NCBI GenBank assembly: GCA_036625225.1
Contig: JAZKUF010000001.1
Coordinates: 1,364,001-1,428,000 of the forward strand
DNA from: Accumulibacter jenkinsii
Lineage (GTDB): Bacteria > Pseudomonadota > Gammaproteobacteria > Burkholderiales > Rhodocyclaceae
Length of the DNA stretch: 64,000 nucleotides
Direction: 5' to 3'
Positions 1-13,239 of the stretch are shown here, piece by piece. The notes under the pieces were generated by a model. That model was not told the DNA's origin, made no database searches, and saw nothing but the letters and a program-made list of their open reading frames with translations. A program made the translations under genes and the position numbers. Positions within the stretch are counted from its first letter, which is position 1, and every line of letters begins with the position of its first letter.

Positions 1-137
1 TGCCGGGCAGTCAAGCGCCCACGGCCGATCGCCTTGAGTCCGAACTCGCCGAAACTGACCTTCGCCCCGCGCAGCGCAAGGCCGGTATTGCGGCCTTTCT
101 GCTCTTTGCGGTATTTTCTTCTAGCTGGCTGCAGCAT
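1..137 (-). CDS. rplP: 50S ribosomal protein L16 (partial, C-terminus outside window)
   Basis: The first 45 residues are visible, starting MLQPARRKYRKEQKGRN, which is the conserved L16 N-terminus; the rest lies beyond base 1. L16 is a large-subunit protein that contacts 23S rRNA near the peptidyl-transferase centre and the A-site tRNA. The ATG lies inside the 3' end of rpsC (17-nt overlap), so translation is probably coupled to S3, as usual in the S10 operon. Confidence 0.93.
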   Translation of the reverse strand, partial: MLQPARRKYRKEQKGRNTGLALRGAKVSFGEFGLKAIGRGRLTAR

Positions 138-951
138 CTGTCGTTCCTGCCTTTCTGACTCGTTTCACGGCTGCCTTTCCTTCTCCCGCAGCGCCTTCGA
201 CCTTTGCCGCCTCGTCTCTCACCACCCGCGGGCGATCGGTCGCCTCGGCGGGCCGGGGCGAACGGCGCGGGCGTCGCTGCTCTTCGAGCGCCGCCTCCGA
301 AGTCGCCGCCGTCTGTTCCTGGCGACTGAGGATCTCACCCTTGAACACCCAGACCTTGACGCCAATCAGGCCGTAGGTGGTGAGCGCTTCCGAAGTGGCG
401 TAATCGATGTCGGCACGCAGGGTGTGCAGCGGAACGCGGCCTTCGCGATACCATTCGCGGCGCGCGATCTCGGCCCCGTTGAGGCGGCCCGAACTCATGA
501 TCTTGATGCCTTGCGCGCCGAGTCGCATGGCGTTCTGCATTGCTCGCTTCATGGCGCGGCGGAACATGATGCGCTTTTCGAGCTGCTGGGTGATCGAATC
601 GGCGATCAGCTGGGCATCGAGCTCCGGCTTGCGGATTTCCTCGATACTGACGTGCACCGGGACGCCCATGATCTTCTGCAGGGCTACCCGCAGGTGATCA
701 ATTTCCTCGCCCTTTTTGCCAATCACCACTCCGGGGCGGGCCGAGAACACCGTGACGCGCGCGTTCTTGGCCGGGCGCTCGATCAGAATGCGGCCGACCG
801 ATGCATGCTTGAGCTTCTTCTTCAGGTATTCGCGAACCCGCACATCCTCGTTGAGCATGCCGGCAAAATTTTTGCTGTTGGCATACCAGCGTGACGCCCA
901 GTCACGCGTGACCGCGAGCCGAAAGCCGGCAGGATGAATCTTTTGTCCCAT
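121..951 (-). CDS. rpsC: 30S ribosomal protein S3
   Basis: S3 binds the head of the small subunit at the mRNA entry channel. The N-terminus MGQKIHPAGFRLAVTRDW and the KH-domain stretch PGVVIGKKGEEIDHLR (about residues 75-90) are diagnostic. An AGGAA ribosome binding site precedes the ATG. At 276 residues it is about 40 longer than E. coli S3. The excess is a low-complexity Arg/Glu/Ala-rich C-terminal tail from about residue 212, a kind of tail common in betaproteobacterial S3. It sits between rplV and rplP in the S10 operon. Confidence 0.97.
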   Translation of the reverse strand: MGQKIHPAGFRLAVTRDWASRWYANSKNFAGMLNEDVRVREYLKKKLKHASVGRILIERPAKNARVTVFSARPGVVIGKKGEEIDHLRVALQKIMGVPVHVSIEEIRKPELDAQLIADSITQQLEKRIMFRRAMKRAMQNAMRLGAQGIKIMSSGRLNGAEIARREWYREGRVPLHTLRADIDYATSEALTTYGLIGVKVWVFKGEILSRQEQTAATSEAALEEQRRPRRSPRPAEATDRPRVVRDEAAKVEGAAGEGKAAVKRVRKAGTTDAAAS

Positions 952-960
952 TCTTGTTCC

Positions 961-1290
961 TCAGTTGCCGACGGTCAGAAAAACGTGACAGGTCGGCTTG
1001 ACGATCCGGTTGCCGCGTCCCTTCGCCCGCGCCGTAAAGCGCTTGAGCACCATGCCTTTTTCAACGCAGATAGTCTTGACCTTCAGTTCGTCAATGTCGG
1101 CACCGGCATTGTGCTCCGCGTTGGCGATCGCCGACTCGAGCACTTTCTTGATGATTGCTGCGCCTTTTTTAGGGCTGAACGTCAGAACGTTGAGCGCCTT
1201 GTCAACCGCCAGGCCGCGGATCTGGTCGGCCACCAGGCGGCCTTTCTGGCTCGACAGCCGAACGCCGCGCAAAACAGCACGAGTTTCCAT
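961..1290 (-). CDS. rplV: 50S ribosomal protein L22
   Basis: L22 lines the nascent-peptide exit tunnel. The 109-residue product starts METRAVLRGVRLSSQKGR, typical of beta-proteobacterial L22, and contains the tunnel beta-hairpin region near its C-terminus (ARAKGRGNRI). An in-frame ATG two codons earlier (1296) exists, but the AGGA ribosome binding site is spaced correctly only for the ATG at 1290. It lies between rpsS and rpsC. Confidence 0.95.
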   Translation of the reverse strand: METRAVLRGVRLSSQKGRLVADQIRGLAVDKALNVLTFSPKKGAAIIKKVLESAIANAEHNAGADIDELKVKTICVEKGMVLKRFTARAKGRGNRIVKPTCHVFLTVGN

Positions 1291-1300
1291 ATTCATTCCT

Positions 1301-1576
1301 TTACTTCTTGGCCTTCTTGCCAGATGTATGGCCCTTGAAGGTACGGGTCAATGAAAACTCGCCCAACTTGTGCCCAACCATGTTTTCGGTGACATAGACC
1401 GGAACATGCTGCTTGCCGTTATGTACCGCAATCGTCAGACCAACGAAATCGGGCAGCACGGTTGACCGGCGCGACCACGTCTTGATCGGACGCTTGTCGC
1501 CCGTCGCACGCACCGCAGTCACTTTTTTGATCAGGTGGGCATCAGCAAACGGGCCCTTTTTAACGGAACGTCCCAT
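1301..1576 (-). CDS. rpsS: 30S ribosomal protein S19
   Basis: A 91-residue protein beginning MGRSVKKGPFADAHLIKKV, the S19 signature. It contains the conserved central block WSRRSTVLPDFVGLTIAVHNGK and ends in the basic tail TSGKKAKK. S19 forms a complex with S13 in the small-subunit head and contacts the A-site finger. Length and gene order (rplB-rpsS-rplV) are normal. Confidence 0.97.
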   Translation of the reverse strand: MGRSVKKGPFADAHLIKKVTAVRATGDKRPIKTWSRRSTVLPDFVGLTIAVHNGKQHVPVYVTENMVGHKLGEFSLTRTFKGHTSGKKAKK

Positions 1577-1589
1577 GTTTCTCTATCCC

Positions 1590-2417
1590 TTAGCGTTTTT
1601 GACGGCGCTGCACGATCATCGACGTCGTGCGCTTGTTGCGACGAGTACGATAACCCTTGGTCTTGGTCCCCCAGGGACTGACCGGGTGCATCCCAGATGC
1701 AGTCTTCCCTTCGCCACCGCCGTGCGGGTGGTCGATCGGATTCATCGCGACGCCACGAACCGTGGGACGAATCCCCCGCCAGCGGTTGGCGCCGGCCTTG
1801 CCGATCGAACGCAGACTATGCTCTTCGTTGCCGACCTCGCCGATCGTCGCCCGGCACTCGACGTGCACCCGACGGATCTCACCCGAGCGCAAACGCAGCT
1901 GCGCGTGCATCCCTTCGCGGGCAAGCAACTGCACCGAGGTTCCCGCCGAGCGCGCCAGCTGCGCACCCTTGCCAGGTACCATCTCGACACAATGGATGGT
2001 GGTACCGACCGGGATATTGCGAATCGGCAGCGTGTTGCCGACCTTGATCGGCGCTTCCGAACCACTGGTCACCTGCTGGCCAACGATCAGGCCCTTGGGC
2101 GCAATGATGTAACGACGTTCACCATCGGCATAACAGAGCAGGGCGATGTTGGCGGTCCGGTTGGGATCGTACTCGAGGCGCTCGACCTTGGCCGGCACCC
2201 CGTCCTTGTTGCGCTTGAAGTCTACCAGGCGATAGTGCTGCTTGTGACCGCCGCCCTGGTGTCGGGTGGTGACATGACCGTTGTTGTTCCGGCCGGCATT
2301 CTTCGACTGCGGCTCGAGGAGCGCGGCGATCGGTGCGCCCCTGTGCAGGTTCGGATTGACGACCCGGATGACGGCACGGCGCCCTGGCGAGGTCGGTTTG
2401 ACTTTGACGAGTGCCAT
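1590..2417 (-). CDS. rplB: 50S ribosomal protein L2
   Basis: L2 is needed for subunit association and peptidyl transferase assembly. The 275-residue product starts MALVKVKPTSPGRRAVIRVV and carries the universally conserved NPIDHPHGGGEGK motif near residue 224-236, including the catalytically implicated histidine. The ATG at 2417 overlaps the rplW stop codon by one base (TGATG), supporting this start over an upstream in-frame methionine at 2468 that lies inside rplW. Confidence 0.97.
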   Translation of the reverse strand: MALVKVKPTSPGRRAVIRVVNPNLHRGAPIAALLEPQSKNAGRNNNGHVTTRHQGGGHKQHYRLVDFKRNKDGVPAKVERLEYDPNRTANIALLCYADGERRYIIAPKGLIVGQQVTSGSEAPIKVGNTLPIRNIPVGTTIHCVEMVPGKGAQLARSAGTSVQLLAREGMHAQLRLRSGEIRRVHVECRATIGEVGNEEHSLRSIGKAGANRWRGIRPTVRGVAMNPIDHPHGGGEGKTASGMHPVSPWGTKTKGYRTRRNKRTTSMIVQRRQKR

Positions 2418-2719
2418 CAGACGCCTCCTCCATCGACGAAATTGATCTCCTGGCCGGGCTTCAGGCACACATAGGCCTTTTTCCAGCTGTTGCGGCGGCC
2501 CATGACCTTGCCGAACTTCTTGTGTTTGCCCTTGACGGTGGCCATCTGGACGGACTCCACACCGACCTTGAACAGCAGCTCGACCGCGCCCTTGACTTCA
2601 GGCTTGGTCGCATCGGAGACGACGCGAAAGATGACCTGGTGAAACTTGTTGCCAAGGTAGGTTGCTTTTTCGGAGATCTGCGGCGCGAGCAGTACTTGCA
2701 GCAAACGTTCTTGATTCAT
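2417..2719 (-). CDS. rplW: 50S ribosomal protein L23
   Basis: A 100-residue L23 (MNQERLLQVLLAPQISEKAT at the N-terminus, with the typical internal KVMGRRNSWKKAYV segment). L23 sits at the tunnel exit and docks trigger factor and SRP. Its ATG overlaps the rplD stop by four bases (ATGA) and its own stop touches the rplB start, indicating a translationally coupled series. Confidence 0.96.
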   Translation of the reverse strand: MNQERLLQVLLAPQISEKATYLGNKFHQVIFRVVSDATKPEVKGAVELLFKVGVESVQMATVKGKHKKFGKVMGRRNSWKKAYVCLKPGQEINFVDGGGV

Positions 2720-3336
2720 CCCAGGATCTCCTCAAACTTCGCCAGCGCACCCTTGGTAAGCAGCACCTTCTGGAAGCGAACCAGCGACACCGGGTCCGCC
2801 TGCTGGACTTCGACAACCATCACATCGGGCAGATTGCGCGACGCCAGAAACACGTTCTCGTCGAGGCTGTCGGTGATCACAAGCACCGATTCGTAACCCA
2901 TTCCCTTGATCTTCGCGGCAAACAGGCGGGTCTTGGGAGCTTCGATCGACAGGCTGTCCACGACCGCCAGGCGGTCTTCGCGCACCAACTGCGAGAGGAT
3001 CGACGCCATCCCGGCGCGGTACATCTTGCGATTCAGCTTGTGAGTGAAATTCTCGTCCGACGAACTCGGGAAGACCCGGCCGCCACCGCGCCAGATCGGC
3101 GACGACGACATACCCGCGCGGGCACGCCCGGTACCCTTCTGACGCCAGGGCTTCTTGGTCGTGTGCCGGACATCCTGGCGGCCCTTCTGGGCCCGGTTGC
3201 CGCTACGGCCGTTGGCCTGATAGGCCACCAGCACCTGGTGCACCAGGGCTTCGTTGTATTCGCGATCGAAAAGCATGTCGGAAGCGTCGAGACGGCTCGC
3301 TTCCTCACCTTGATCATTGATCAGCTTGAGTTCCAT
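2716..3336 (-). CDS. rplD: 50S ribosomal protein L4
   Basis: A 206-residue L4 with the tunnel-loop motif KKPWRQKGTGRARAGM around residues 64-80. L4 is a primary 23S rRNA binder and, in E. coli, the autogenous repressor of the S10 operon. Whether it regulates this locus is not shown, but the rplC leader upstream has a strong hairpin. The start abuts the rplC stop directly, and the stop overlaps rplW. Confidence 0.96.
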   Translation of the reverse strand: MELKLINDQGEEASRLDASDMLFDREYNEALVHQVLVAYQANGRSGNRAQKGRQDVRHTTKKPWRQKGTGRARAGMSSSPIWRGGGRVFPSSSDENFTHKLNRKMYRAGMASILSQLVREDRLAVVDSLSIEAPKTRLFAAKIKGMGYESVLVITDSLDENVFLASRNLPDVMVVEVQQADPVSLVRFQKVLLTKGALAKFEEILG

Positions 3337-3981
3337 TTATGCCCCCGCCTTGACTGCAGGACGCACGATCACATCCGACCCCTTGGAGCCGGGAACCGCG
3401 CCCTTGAGCAACAGCAACTGGCGATCGGCATCGACGCGAACGACTTCGAGATTCTGCTGCGTGCGCTTGACGGCACCCAGATGACCCGCCATTTTCTTGC
3501 CCGGAAAAACCCGCCCCGGATCCTGCGCCATGCCGGTCGACCCGAGCGCCTGGTGCGAAACCGAGTTGCCGTGCGCCGCACCCTGCGACCTGAAGTGGTG
3601 CCGTTTGATGCCACCGGAGAAGCCCTTGCCGATGGTCTGACCCGTGACATCGACTTTCTGCCCGACAGCGAAGATGGTGACGAAAATCTGGTCGCCGGGC
3701 TTGAGCGCGGCGAGATCGTCAACCGCGACCGGGAACTCCTTGAGGACCTGCCCCGCTTCAACGCCCGCCTTGGCCAGATGTCCCGCCAGGGGTTTGTTGA
3801 CACGCGACGCGCGGCGTTTGCCGAAAGCCACCTGAACAACCGAGTAGCCATCATTTTGCGGCGTTTTGATCTGGGCGACGCGATTGTTCGACACGTCGAG
3901 CACAGTTACCGGGACACTGACACCGTCGTCGGTAAAGATGCGCGTCATGCCGACCTTGCGCCCAACAAGGCCTAGACTCAT
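3337..3981 (-). CDS. rplC: 50S ribosomal protein L3
   Basis: L3 starts MSLGLVGRKVGMTRIF and carries the FSGGIKRHHFRSQGAAHGNS block with the Gln that PrmB methylates in related bacteria (about residues 142-161). A clear AGAGGAGA ribosome binding site precedes the ATG at 3981. A longer reading frame runs upstream to 4050 but has no L3 homology and covers the leader hairpin, so it is not used. The product is 214 residues, a normal length. Confidence 0.97.
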   Translation of the reverse strand: MSLGLVGRKVGMTRIFTDDGVSVPVTVLDVSNNRVAQIKTPQNDGYSVVQVAFGKRRASRVNKPLAGHLAKAGVEAGQVLKEFPVAVDDLAALKPGDQIFVTIFAVGQKVDVTGQTIGKGFSGGIKRHHFRSQGAAHGNSVSHQALGSTGMAQDPGRVFPGKKMAGHLGAVKRTQQNLEVVRVDADRQLLLLKGAVPGSKGSDVIVRPAVKAGA

Positions 3982-4030
3982 GCTTATTCTCCTCTGACCG
4001 GCTACGATTGGCCGGCGAGCATACGGTGGA

Positions 4031-4058
4031 CGGGCAGTTCGAAGAGCCAAACTGCCCG
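4031..4058 (-). promoter_or_regulatory. Leader hairpin upstream of rplC
   Basis: A perfect 9-bp inverted repeat (CGGGCAGTT at 4031-4039 and AACTGCCCG at 4050-4058) with a 10-nt loop lies between the predicted rplC transcription start and the rplC ribosome binding site. No U-tract follows it, so it is not a canonical terminator. By position it could be an autogenous control site, but that is inference. Confidence 0.5.
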
Positions 4059-4071
4059 GCGAAAGGCGGCG

Positions 4072-4101
4072 ATTATAGCCGCAAGACAGTCACTACTGCA
4101 A
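4072..4101 (-). promoter_or_regulatory. Predicted sigma-70 promoter for rplC-rplP
   Basis: On the minus strand TTGCAG (4096-4101) and TATAAT (4072-4077) are separated by 18 nt. The -10 box is a perfect consensus. The -35 box lies in the last codons of rpsJ. It would start transcription about 85 nt before rplC. Confidence 0.55.
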
Positions 4102-4404
4102 CTTAATTTCGACGTCCACGCCTGCCGGCAGATCGAGCTTCATCAGCGCATCGACGGTCTTGTCGGTCGGGTCGATGATGTCCATGAGACGCAGATGAGT
4201 GCGGATCTCGAACTGGTCGCGCGAACTTTTGTCGACGTGCGGAGAGCGCAGAAGGTCAAAACGCTGAATACGGGTCGGCAACGGAACCGGGCCGCGAACG
4301 ACGGCTCCGGTGCGCTTGGCGGTGTCGACAATCTCCTGTGCCGACTGATCGATCAGTCGATAGTCGAAAGCTTTCAGGCGGATACGGATTTTCTGGCTTT
4401 GCAT
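4093..4404 (-). CDS. rpsJ: 30S ribosomal protein S10
   Basis: A 103-residue S10 (also the transcription antitermination factor NusE). It starts MQSQKIRIRLKAFDYRLID and contains VRGPVPLPTRIQRFDLLRSPHVDK-type loop residues that contact 16S rRNA. It is the first gene of the S10 ribosomal operon and follows tuf by only 55 nt, so read-through from the str operon is likely. A 111-nt gap holding a promoter and hairpin separates it from rplC. Confidence 0.97.
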   Translation of the reverse strand: MQSQKIRIRLKAFDYRLIDQSAQEIVDTAKRTGAVVRGPVPLPTRIQRFDLLRSPHVDKSSRDQFEIRTHLRLMDIIDPTDKTVDALMKLDLPAGVDVEIKLQ

Positions 4405-4424
4405 GTCTTATTCCAAAGAGCGAT

Positions 4425-4446
4425 CGGTGGAGTCGGAACTCCATCG
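4425..4446 (-). promoter_or_regulatory. Short hairpin between tuf and rpsJ
   Basis: CGGTGGAG (4425-4432) can pair with CTCCATCG (4439-4446), including one G-U pair, across a 6-nt loop. No U-run follows. It could be a processing or stability element in the tuf-rpsJ spacer; only the pairing is seen. Confidence 0.3.
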
Positions 4447-4459
4447 GAAGGTTGCCTGA

Positions 4460-5650
4460 CTACTCGATGATTTTCGCCACCACGCCGGCGCCGACGGTGC
4501 GGCCGCCTTCGCGAATCGCGAAGCGCAGACCTTCTTCCATGGCAATCGGGGCGATCAGCTTCACCGTCATCTGCACGTTGTCACCGGGCATCACCATCTC
4601 GACGCCTTCCGGCATGGCGATCGCGCCGGTCACGTCGGTGGTGCGGAAGTAGAACTGCGGGCGATAGTTGTTGAAGAACGGCGTGTGACGCCCCCCTTCC
4701 TCTTTCGACAGACAGTAAACCTCTCCCGTGAAGTGCGTGTGCGGCTTGATTGAACCCGGTTTGGCCAGCACCTGCCCCCGCTCGACGTCGTCACGCTTGG
4801 TGCCGCGCAGCAGAACGCCGACGTTGTCACCCGCCTGACCCTGATCGAGCAGCTTGCGGAACATCTCGACGCCGGTGCAGATCGTCTTCACGGTCGGCTT
4901 GATGCCAACGATCTCGACTTCCTCGCCAACCTTGACAATGCCGCGCTCGACTCGACCGGTGACCACGGTGCCCCGCCCGGAGATCGAAAAAACGTCTTCG
5001 ATCGGCAACAGGAAAGGCTTGTCGATCGCCCGTTGCGGGGTCGGAATGTAGGCGTCGAGCGCATCCGCGAGCGCCATCACCGACTGTTCGCCGAGCGCAC
5101 CCGCGTCACCTTCGAGCGCTTTCAGCGCCGAACCCTGGACGATCGGCACGTCGTCGCCGGGGAAGTCGTACTTCGACAGCAGCTCGCGCACTTCCATGTC
5201 AACCAGTTCGAGCAGTTCGGCGTCGTCCACCATGTCGCACTTGTTCAGATAGACGATGATGTACGGTACGCCCACCTGCCGCGCCAGCAGGATGTGCTCG
5301 CGGGTCTGCGGCATCGGCCCGTCGGCAGCGGAAACCACGAGAATCGCGCCGTCCATCTGCGCCGCGCCGGTGATCATGTTCTTGATGTAGTCGGCGTGGC
5401 CCGGACAATCGACGTGCGCGTAGTGCCGTTTGGCCGTCTCGTACTCGACGTGCGCGGTGTTGATCGTGATGCCGCGCGCCTTCTCTTCCGGCGCGGCGTC
5501 GATCTGATCGTAGGCCTTGGCGACGCCGCCGTATTTCTTCGCCAGAATGGTCGTGATCGCCGCCGTCAGCGTCGTCTTCCCGTGGTCAACGTGCCCAATC
5601 GTGCCCACATTGACGTGCGGCTTCGTGCGTTCAAATTTTCCCTTGGCCAT
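4460..5650 (-). CDS. tuf: Elongation factor Tu (copy 1, str operon)
   Basis: EF-Tu delivers aminoacyl-tRNA to the ribosomal A site as a GTPase. The 396-residue protein has the P-loop GHVDHGKTTL (about residues 18-27), switch II DCPGHADY, and NKCD for guanine specificity, followed by the two beta-barrel domains. It follows fusA by 22 nt, the normal str-operon position. The protein is identical to the second copy at 21293-22483, and I see only three synonymous base differences between the two genes. Confidence 0.98.
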   Translation of the reverse strand: MAKGKFERTKPHVNVGTIGHVDHGKTTLTAAITTILAKKYGGVAKAYDQIDAAPEEKARGITINTAHVEYETAKRHYAHVDCPGHADYIKNMITGAAQMDGAILVVSAADGPMPQTREHILLARQVGVPYIIVYLNKCDMVDDAELLELVDMEVRELLSKYDFPGDDVPIVQGSALKALEGDAGALGEQSVMALADALDAYIPTPQRAIDKPFLLPIEDVFSISGRGTVVTGRVERGIVKVGEEVEIVGIKPTVKTICTGVEMFRKLLDQGQAGDNVGVLLRGTKRDDVERGQVLAKPGSIKPHTHFTGEVYCLSKEEGGRHTPFFNNYRPQFYFRTTDVTGAIAMPEGVEMVMPGDNVQMTVKLIAPIAMEEGLRFAIREGGRTVGAGVVAKIIE

Positions 5651-5672
5651 TACCGTATCCTCAATAACAGGG

Positions 5673-7766
<2,094 letters not shown>

Positions 7767-7825
7767 AGTAGTAAACCTTCACTAATAAAGAACGTTCGTC
7801 AGCACAGAACAGCCGCGCTGCTGGC

Positions 7826-8296
7826 TCAGAACCGGAAGTGTGCGAAAGCCTTGTTGGCCTCGGCCATACGGTGCACTTCGTCACGCTTCTTGACTGCGCC
7901 ACCCCGGCTCTCCGACGCTTCGAGCATCTCGGCGGCCAGACGCTGCCCCATCGACTTTTCAGAACGCTTGCGCGCCGACTCCCGCAGCCAGCGCATGGCC
8001 AGCGCCATGCGACGGCTCGGGCGAACCTCGACCGGGACCTGATAGTTGGCGCCGCCGACGCGGCGACTCTTGACTTCAACCATCGGCTTGATGTTACCGA
8101 GCGCCTGGCCGAAAACTTCCAGCGGATCCTTGCCGGTCTTGGTCACGATCTGATCGAAGGCACCATAGACGATGCGCTCGGCGACCGATTTCTTGCCGCA
8201 CTTCATGATGGTATTGACAAACTTTGACACGTCCACATTGCCGAATTTCGGATCCGGCAGGATATCGCGCTTGGGCACTTCACGACGACGGGGCAT
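7826..8296 (-). CDS. rpsG: 30S ribosomal protein S7
   Basis: A 156-residue S7 starting MPRRREVPKRDILPDPKFG. It nucleates assembly of the small-subunit head and in E. coli autoregulates the str operon by binding the rpsL-rpsG spacer. Here that spacer is 95 nt, long enough for such a site, but I did not identify the structure. GAGG precedes the ATG. Length is normal. Confidence 0.97.
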   Translation of the reverse strand: MPRRREVPKRDILPDPKFGNVDVSKFVNTIMKCGKKSVAERIVYGAFDQIVTKTGKDPLEVFGQALGNIKPMVEVKSRRVGGANYQVPVEVRPSRRMALAMRWLRESARKRSEKSMGQRLAAEMLEASESRGGAVKKRDEVHRMAEANKAFAHFRF

Positions 8297-8391
8297 AGCA
8301 ACCTCTCATAGTCACAATTCAGTCGAAGAGCCGGGCAACATGCCCACCTCTCCCGGCCACCCATCAGGAGCGGCCCTTACTCGGACGAAAC

Positions 8392-8769
8392 TCAAGCCGC
8401 TTTCGGGCGCTTGGTACCGTACTTGGAACGACCCTGCTTGCGCTTCTTGACGCCCTGGGTGTCCAGCGAACCCCGCACCGTGTGGTAACGGACGCCTGGC
8501 AGGTCTTTTACACGACCGCCGCGAATCAGCACCACGGAGTGTTCCTGAAGGTTGTGGCCCTCACCGCCGATGTATGAAATGACTTCGAAGCCATTTGTCA
8601 GCCGCACCTTGCAGACCTTGCGCAGGGCAGAGTTAGGCTTCTTCGGCGTGGTGGTGTAGACGCGCGTGCAGACTCCCCGCTTCTGAGGGCAATTGCTCAG
8701 TGCGGGAACCTTGCTTTTGGTGCGTATGGCCTCGCGAGGTTTGCGCACCAGCTGGTTAATGGTTGGCAT
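8392..8769 (-). CDS. rpsL: 30S ribosomal protein S12
   Basis: A 125-residue S12 at the decoding centre. It starts MPTINQLVRKPREAIRTKSK and contains TTPKKPNSALRKVCKVR; the lysine in PKKPNS is the wild-type residue whose change gives streptomycin resistance. The C-terminal SKYGTKRPKAA is also typical. It is the first gene of the str operon, preceded by its own promoter at 8911-8939. Confidence 0.97.
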   Translation of the reverse strand: MPTINQLVRKPREAIRTKSKVPALSNCPQKRGVCTRVYTTTPKKPNSALRKVCKVRLTNGFEVISYIGGEGHNLQEHSVVLIRGGRVKDLPGVRYHTVRGSLDTQGVKKRKQGRSKYGTKRPKAA

Positions 8770-8824
8770 GTTCCGACCCCTATGTTCAGTTCAGCAAGCG
8801 ACGTGACGAGCACATGGCATCTGC

Positions 8825-8856
8825 AAAAAACCAAGGCGGACCAAAGGCCGCCCTGG
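8825..8856 (-). terminator. Rho-independent terminator within the str leader
   Basis: On the minus strand CCAGGGCGG (8848-8856) pairs with the CCGCCTTGG arm (8831-8839), with one G-U pair and an internal loop, followed immediately by six U residues (A-tract at 8825-8830). It would terminate rpoBC read-through, but it lies downstream of the str promoter, so it also sits in the rpsL leader. Confidence 0.7.
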
Positions 8857-8910
8857 CGATGTTCATGAGCAGCCGACGCCAGCCCTGGCTATCGGCGACA
8901 AAGACCGGCG

Positions 8911-8935
8911 ATTCTAGGGTCTATTGGCTCTCAAG

Positions 8936-8939
<4 letters not shown>
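8911..8939 (-). promoter_or_regulatory. Sigma-70 promoter of the str operon
   Basis: On the minus strand TTGACT (8934-8939) and TAGAAT (8911-8916) are separated by exactly 17 nt, each one base from consensus. The -35 box overlaps the stop codon of rpoC. Predicted transcription starts near 8904, giving a leader of about 135 nt before rpsL. Confidence 0.75.
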
Positions 8940-13150
<4,211 letters not shown>

Positions 13151-13239
13151 CTTTTGCTCCAGTGAGGAGTGAGGTGTCAGGGGCGAAGCGCCACGAGGCG
13201 GGAGGATTTTTATCCCTTGGCCGCCACCCGGCCCACCCG

